From positions 30,968,598 to 31,032,597 of the forward strand of contig NC_134138.1 of the NCBI RefSeq assembly GCF_033958435.1: a DNA stretch of 64,000 nucleotides, written 5' to 3'. The DNA comes from Carettochelys insculpta (taxonomy: Eukaryota > Chordata > Testudines > Carettochelyidae). The notes under the pieces are model-generated. The model saw only the letters and a program-made list of their open reading frames with translations. It ran no database searches and had not been told where the DNA came from. A program made the position numbers and the translations under genes. The number at the start of each line of letters is the position of its first letter. The first letter of the stretch is position 1. Positions 56,996 through 64,000 of the stretch are shown here, piece after piece.

Positions 56996-59900
56996 AGAGG
57001 CTTTGTCTCAGGACAACATGCCACTAGTTTTTTCAATTAAAAAATTGTACTGTCTGGCAAAATGTGTGAGATGTCTGTTTTTTTGGGCACATATAGACAC
57101 CTGCCCTACACCACACTCTCTGCTCCTTTTAATGTTTTGTGAAGTTATCTATTTTCATAAACAATATTGCATATACAGCAAAACAGCATTTTCATGCCCT
57201 CTGAGAGCCAAGATACCAAGTTAGTAGGGGCACTATATGCTTCTTTATAGAATGGACTATTTGAATTAAGTGTGCCCTCAGAACAGCAAATCAGAAAAAG
57301 TAAAACAAATTTTATAGTTAGGTGTCTGTTGGTCAGACCTTTGTAAATCAGTGGGAGGAAAACATAAGGAAGCTATGTGATATTTTGAGAGGCCGTCCAA
57401 TGTGTTATCAAGTATTGATGGGACAGGAATGAATGGCTCACAGCAAAGCTAAGCTAGCCCACTTTTGTACAGGCAGAAAAGGAAGATGCACTGTTCTCTT
57501 TCACATTCTCCCCATCTTTTGCCCTCTCTGAAAAACAGCATTAAATACAGATAGGAAAGTAAAGAAAGAAGTGAAGACTGCCAAGCGTGTTACCATGGTT
57601 TTCAAAGGATTTGAACTAAACAAAGCCTGAAAGAAATCAAAGCAGGAGAAAACATTAAGCAGGCTAGGCAATGATCAGTAATATGGTATGTTACTACGGC
57701 TGAGTTCCAATATGTTGAAAACCACAAACCCCAGGGCTGCTTCCATTGAAATCCATGGCAAAAGTCCCACGGAGTTCAATAGCCCAGAATTGGGCCCTCT
57801 CAGTGGAAGGGGATTACTATCATTGTTTTAGTTGGCCTGGATTTTTGTTTATATGTTTCCAGTGGCTTGATGTGAACTGGTTTTCTAACAATAGATACAG
57901 TATACAAATATAGCAGCAGCAACATTCCGCTTTATTGCAGGTGGCGTCAAAATATTCACAATCCAGATAATTATCCTTTTCTACCTGCAATTACAGTATT
58001 AAATTTTGTGATGCAATGCAGCGTGTTCAGGTTATGCCTCATTCCACGATGTTATGCAGGCTGTCCATGGAAGGAAATAAAAACTAATCCTCCATGAATA
58101 TTAAGGTAGTGTCTGTGTCATTTTAAATCCACAGTACCGGGTACTTGTTTATTAAGAAAGCTCTATATTATATTTTGGTAAATTATCCTTTGATCCAAAA
58201 TGTATCACAAATGGAAAAAAAACAAGCTGAAAATAAACATTTTAATCACAGAAAGATAAGATAGATAGAAAAGAACTGGACATTTAAACAGGCCCATAAC
58301 TGAGGTTCGTTAGTGCTACCTGAATACAAACAATAACAAAAATATAATAAACAGACTCAAGCAGGTAGGTCTAGTTTAGCTTGACCATAGAAATTATTAT
58401 CCACCATAGACACACAAACATATAACAGAGAGCATTCAAATCCCCAATGCCTGTTCCTACCTGTTTTCTAATGTACCTGTGATCTATGTGGTGCCTGTGG
58501 AAGAACTAACTTGCATGTAGCAATTACTTCTGCAAGAAACTTACAGTAGTGGGTAGCTCTCAAGGCATAGTCATCCAGCGTGAGTTTGTTCTAATGGTGT
58601 AAGGATTGCAGCGTAAAATCTGATAGGTATAGGGATAGGTATTTGAAACCAGATTTCTGTATGGCTTGAAATTCCGACAAAAAGGGTCATTTAAATTTAC
58701 TGGACTTAATCTTTTATTCTTAGTAAAAAACACTGCTATTTATCTGACTCACCTCTGAATACTGATATTACGTTCTCTGGCGTTTTATTTAGTAATCTTT
58801 AAAATTAATAATATTTTAATTATTCTTCTTAATATGATATTCTTCCCATTGAGATCAGCTGTCATAAAAAGATTGGCAGAAGCCATTTTTGTCAAAAGAA
58901 GAATGAGGCATAAGGGACTGCTGACAGAGCAGGGTTTAGCCGGCAGAGGCAGGTCCCCACGGCCTCTGCAGTGCCAGCACCCTCCTCTGCCAGCACCAAA
59001 CTCTTTCATGGCTATGGTAACGAGCTTTGGGAGTATGCAGATGGGAAACCATTTCTAATCCTAAGCAGCTCACTTTGCACATCTCTGCTGGCAGTGGTGC
59101 TGGGCAGAGCTCCGAGTAGACATAGCCTATCTGGATACTAAAGGCCCAAGTCCTGACTGTGTTAAGGCAGATTTGCACAGGCATCTCAGCATACAGCTGC
59201 CTTAAAGATTGTTTAATGAGTGAAGGATTCACTCTTTGCTGGGGAATCCCCTGCTAAAACCACTTCATGGATTCCTATATGATCTTGATCCCAGCTACCA
59301 ACACAGGAGCCATGATTTAGGTCAAAGAAGCATGGCAATCTCACCATTGGCAGTTGGTATTGTTCAAAGTAGCCTTTAAGCTTCTCTACTTCGTGCCAGG
59401 AACTGGACTGCAGCAGAACCATCCTCGATTAGTGGTGGGGAAACACATAGGTCTTCTTAGCACCTACTGCTCAGCTCTGCCCCATGAACTTGTGATTCCA
59501 GCACTAAACACAATAGCAGAGTTGCTTTCCATTTTTATTTTATTCTGTGTCTGCCTATGGCTCAAATGTAATTTGTCTTTTTAAAAAAAACACATTGTTT
59601 TGAATCAAATGTTACCACTGTTTTATTTGCTGTAGCCAGAAATGTGCTTTGACTTGACAAGGTTACAGTTATATTGGTGGAAAAAATGCATGGAAATATT
59701 AATCAAAATTTACCCTTGAAATACATATTATCACTCCTTGTGATGCAGACTGTTTATGCTCCAGCCACTAGGCCAACAATTTTTTAGATTAGAATCATTT
59801 TGGTCATTGGACAGCTTCAGTCCTTTTCGGCTAATGAAATACAAATGTATGATAGGGCACAAGGAAAATCTAAAAAACATACCCAGAATTTTAGTTTTGG

Positions 59901-62699
59901 AGTTCATGCAAAGTCTGTCCTCTAGTTTATCCATTTATATTATACTAGCTACTGTATTTCATACATAAAGTTACCTGAATATAACAGAAATATACTGTAA
60001 TTCTGTGTATTATACTTTCTTTCCTGTTACTTTTCCTTAATGTATTATGATGATAAAGATAATTGGAGTGTTGAAAATGTAGTGATGTATTTGATGAGAG
60101 AAAAGATGATCATTAAGACATCTCATAAAAATATGATCACATCCCACTATTTAAACTCTGTATCTTTGCACTGAAAGGCAAATGTTTTAGGCAAAAAAAT
60201 CCACTGAAATTTGTAGGTGTTAAATTATAAGGAGAAAAGGGTTTCTATCACATTAAGGGAAAAGGTGAAATTTGGGAGCGACATCATATGGAAATCAGAG
60301 ACTTTTGCAATTTTTTTTTAATCTGGTCAATTTGTGGCATCCTGGATAAAAGAAGAGTGATTATATTGTTGCAGCCACTGATGATTACTTTTCCACCTGG
60401 TTTTGTTGAGAACTGAAGATTCTATTTCATGTGTGCGAAGCTTTTCCAATCATAAATCATTCCATTATCCTTTTAACAAGTCACAATTGAGACCAGGCTT
60501 ACTTGTCTGCACCTCCGATTTCGATAAAAATGTCTTAAGTGAAGATTAAATAAATGTTCTATCAGACATCCCTGACGATATAATTGTAAGATGAGTTTTC
60601 AGTGGCTCAGCTCCTGGAAACTGGAATGTTCTGAACTTTTTTATTAAATATCTCCTACTGAAGCTCAGATGATCTCTGTATTGAAAACTGTAATGAAATT
60701 CAAGATGTGCATGCATGGCTGAACAGCCTGGAGTGAGTTCAGTTGTGCAAGACAGGCTTATGAGGAGGGACGATGAGAATGAATTAACAGAGCATTGATG
60801 TTATACCATTCTTAATAAGAAGTGTATATTTTAATTGACTTATATGAGGCAAATAAAGTAGGGGGTAACAGTCTTATTTATTGAAAGATAAATGCTGTCT
60901 AATAGCTTTCTGCACTTAGAGAATGTATTTATTTATTTATTATACACAAGCACTTATGGTTATAATAATCTCTTTTCCTGAATGTTTACCATAACAGAAC
61001 TCGCCAGGTTTTGCAACGTGTTGGGTGGTACTATGATAATCATCAGGGTGTGCTTCCTAACTCCTGCAAACATTAAAGGCATGAGATGTGCTGACTTTTC
61101 CACTCTGTGAAATCCACTGATTCCCCGGGGGTATGAGTCTGAAAAGACTTTGACTATTGAGAATCAATTCTCGCTGCATTTTAAACAAGCAAAAGTGTCT
61201 ATATATACACCTTTGTGTGTTCTAATAACAGCACAATTTATACATTCTTTAAGCACATGTGATTGTAGGCAAAGTCTTTCATATTTGTGCACTCGCAGTT
61301 GGAAAATATTTAACTCATATTTTGGTCATCTATTTGTTTCTGCATAACTGTTTCTTTTCCAGTTCTTTTTATGCATCTAATTTGACCATCCAGAATGACC
61401 TTCCTAGAAGTTTCTTTAACAGACATAACCATAAACTCTCTAGTACCAGTAATTACCATGGCCCTAGTTAGGATATTCTCCAATGTCTACTTATTCATCC
61501 TTGTGTCTTTTCAGGCAATCCTTCATGTGTATCACCAGGGATTTCAGTCTTGATGTGGTTTACCTGCTTCTTCAATAGGGTATTGCCATGCATTCCTCCA
61601 TGTAACAGCTATGCACATACTGTTCCTTCCTGAGAGGGCCCATACAGATCTTTCCTCTTCCAAAATCTTCCTGAAGATTCACATCTGCCAGTGTCAATTT
61701 GTTAGGGCCTTGAGGAACTGTCTCTTTAAAAATAATCTTATTGCTACCATGATAGACTAAAGAAATGAGGCCCAGATACTAAAAGGTATTCAAGCAATTA
61801 ACATCTATTAAAATCAAAGGGAGGTAAGTGCTTCAATATGTTTGATGATCTTGGCTGGAGAAGCAAAGAGAACTCAATATATTTAAGGTGACTTGAACAT
61901 GGCCTAAAATTATTTTCATGAAGAATAAATTTCTAAAACTAGAGGAGCCTTTATTCGAGCACACAAAATTATAATAAGATCCAGTGGCTGGAATATGAAG
62001 CTAGACAAATTCAGACAAGAAAAAACATAATTTTTTAAAATAAGGGTAATTAACCATGGGAATAATTTACCTAGGCAAGGTAGATTCACCATCACTTGAA
62101 TTCTTTCAATAAAGATTGCATCCTTTTGTAAAGGAAATGCTCTAGTTCTTACAAAAGTTATGGGTTTGATGCAAAACTCAATTGGTGCAATTCTGTAGTC
62201 TGTGTTGATCAGGGGGTTAGGCTAGAGAGTTGCAGTGGTCCCTTTTGACCTTATAATCTGTTAATCAGATGCACTTCTGTCATCATCTACATTTGTCACC
62301 ACCTGTTCACCGTACCTTTTTCACTCTCGGCCGTTCACATGCTCTCTGTTTCTCAACAGGGCATTGTGGGTGTTACCAGAAAATAATGATCATTAATAAA
62401 TGATTCAGCTAACATAGAGTGACATCAATGGATTTGAAGATGAACATGAAAAACATATTGCAACCACTGTTGTACATATCCACCAAATCTTGGGGAAAGT
62501 GGAGCCAAGTGAGGTGTCTATTAAAAGCTTATAATTCACTGATTCTCTTTTACTGCTCATATGCTTGTATCATTTTTATATTTGAAGTTATAAGTATTAG
62601 CTCTGTGCTTGTATTTGAAATGTTAGTTTCTGGGAGATCACAATAGGAGGCATGGCAACCTATTGTGAAAGTGCTCCTAGTCAAGTGAAGCCATATTTA
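56996..62699. other. 5.7 kb without recognisable genes or elements
   Basis: AT-rich sequence with no frame carrying a known domain. GTAGACATAGCC at about 59116-59127 looks like an isolated Harbinger-type right end following a GC-richer patch (58915-59115), but no left end was seen. (TTTA)n near 60925-60943. This is the longest stretch in the window free of identified elements, so regulatory or conserved non-coding DNA could lie here. Nothing in the sequence alone shows it. Confidence 0.5.
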
Positions 62700-62707
62700 A
62701 CAGACAA

Positions 62708-63133
62708 ATTGGGTTACCATATCTCTGTCTCAAACATGGGACAGGGAGATATAGGGGGAAGGGTGGCTCCTCCTGGCTGCACCAAGCTCTGGAGAGCTGG
62801 CACCCACCCCCTCAGCCCCAGGGAAGCAGCAACCACGCGTGCTCCTCACCCAGAGGCCCAGGGAGGTGGCAGCCGTGGGCACTCTCTTCCCCTGAGTCCC
62901 AGGGAAGCAGCAGCCACAGGTGTTCCCTGCCCAGAACCATGGGAAAGCAGTGGCTGTGGGTGCTCCTTCCCAGAGCCCCAAGGAAGCGGTGGCCATAGGC
63001 ACTCCCGCCCCCACCCCCAACCCCTGAGGGTCTAAATATGGGACAATTAGTCCCTTTAAAATATAAGCAGAGATGCCTTTTTGGTGTCCCAAATACGGGA
63101 CCATCCCACCCAATACATATGGATGGTCACACT
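62708..63133. mobile_element. Non-autonomous hAT element with internal minisatellite
   Basis: Perfect 8-bp target duplication ACAGACAA at 62700-62707 and 63134-63141. The ends ATTGGGTTACCATAT and inverted AGTGTGACCATCCATAT are similar, and the subterminal words CATGGGACA and TACGGGACC resemble the inverted GGGAC-type motifs of a reptile hAT group. The middle holds a GC-rich minisatellite. No transposase. Confidence 0.75.
62812..63012 (+). repeat. Minisatellite, ~45-50 bp unit, about four copies
   Basis: Units share CCCAGGGAAGCAGCAGCCAC then a GTGCTC(C/T)-CC-CCCAGA block, with unit-to-unit substitutions. Confined to the hAT interior. Confidence 0.65.
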
Positions 63134-63141
63134 ACAGACAA

Positions 63142-63850
63142 AAGACCTTATAAGATTCCAGTCAACCTCTGAGGAAGCTGTAATGAGTAACCCAGCAGAC
63201 AGGCAATGGCAGATTGCCTAAAAGGACTTAAATAGGTGACCTGCCCGCATGACAGGCTCTATCTTGGATGTGCTTCCACTCAGGGAGGAACAATGGAATT
63301 CCCCCCATGTGGAAAAGGTATAAAGAGGGTCCTCTGTGTTCTTCCACGTTTATCTTCATTCCAGCACATCATTTCAGAAGCGTCTTTGCTAAGAATGTGA
63401 GCCCAGAAAGACTTATGACCCATCCAAACAGAAGACGTATTCTAGAAACTTTTAAGAGAGCAGTCTATTCCACCTCTGCTGCCAGCCTGAATCAAGAACT
63501 TTGTGATTGGTGTATGTAATTTGATTTTTTTACTGTTTTACTCTCAACCTATTCTTTCTTTTTATTATTAAACCTTTAGATTTTAGAGTCTACAGGATTG
63601 GCACAGCATGCTCTTTTGGATAAGATTTGCATTATGCATTGACCTGGGGATGTGGCTGGTATTTTGGAACCAGAAGAATCTATTAGGATTTGGTGAGACT
63701 GGTTTTCATAACCTCTCATCTGTGTAAAGAGGGGACTGTTTGTGGCAAAAGGGAAACTGGAGTGTCTGAGGGAAGTGCTCTGTGTGACTGGTTTCGTGTG
63801 CCTTATAATGCAAGACCACCAGTCTTGCAATGTAAATATCTCAGTTTGAA
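63142..63850 (+). repeat. Unassigned segment with TATA-like and poly(A)-like signals
   Basis: GTATAAAGAGG at 63319-63329 and TTATTAAACCTTTAG near 63567 are spaced ~245 bp apart, as in many LTRs, and are followed by CAGGATTGGCACAG. No TG...CA ends, duplication or primer-binding site could be shown, and no coding domain follows before the window ends. It may instead be unrelated unique sequence. Confidence 0.25.
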
Positions 63851-64000
63851 ACAATTTGCCCTGATTTGGCCCTCTCAGCTGTGCTTGGAAAAAACCTCCA
63901 ATATTACACACAGTGACCTCCAAACAGCATAAAATAAGCAGGAAATTCAGTATCATTTATTTTCTGTATGCCCTGAATTCTCATATGCTTTTCTTCACTG

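Noticed and set aside
63142..63850. Endogenous retrovirus LTR
   Set aside because: TATA-like and poly(A)-like signals alone are insufficient. No terminal TG/CA, target duplication, primer-binding site or retroviral coding domain is visible.

Overview
The window is vertebrate nuclear DNA, most likely from a turtle. It has no recognisable host gene, no rRNA and no prokaryotic features. Reading frames are short or broken, and almost all recognisable sequence comes from transposable elements in AT-rich spacer. The turtle assignment rests on many CR1 LINE copies, a tRNA-derived pol III SINE with a CR1-like 3' tail (24464-24660), several PIF-Harbinger families, an RTE LINE, and hammerhead-ribozyme-bearing Penelope-type repeats. 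A crocodilian is a less likely alternative. The DNA could be intergenic or intronic.

Layout. 1-9.8 kb: a Tigger-like element (1957-2571) and a palindromic MITE (4639-8055) into which a near full-length RTE LINE (4989-8017) inserted. 9.8-14.5 kb: nested Harbinger derivatives, a hammerhead repeat and a second palindromic MITE. 14.5-18 kb: mostly unique sequence with an hAT element and a diverged duplicated segment of unknown nature (14947-15108 and 17153-17317). 18-24.7 kb: CR1 split by an RTE fragment, a Harbinger derivative with an intact 303-codon Myb/SANT-like frame, the first of five related ~0.7 kb MITEs, a LINE C-terminus with a zinc finger, and the SINE. 24.7-32.3 kb: stacked minus-strand CR1 copies, the last split by a complete two-gene PIF-Harbinger transposon (27216-31552). 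32.5-41.3 kb: more CR1 and related LINEs, with a four-level nest at 38055-41269. 41.3-57 kb: four more ~0.7 kb MITEs (one inside a second Harbinger transposase gene), hammerhead repeats and a cluster of palindromic MITEs. 57-64 kb: mostly unclassified AT-rich DNA with one hAT element carrying a minisatellite.

Many insertions have target-site duplications (TSDs) readable in the sequence: 3 bp for the Harbinger-type elements, 8 bp for the hATs, 8 bp for the RTE and 12 bp for one Penelope-like repeat. The order of insertion can therefore be reconstructed. Two observations stand out. One is a dispersed family whose copies keep the CUGANGA / stem II / GAAA / short stem III layout of a hammerhead ribozyme. 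The other is that the ~0.7 kb MITEs carry the leader and first codons of a Harbinger transposase gene, which points to their parent family.
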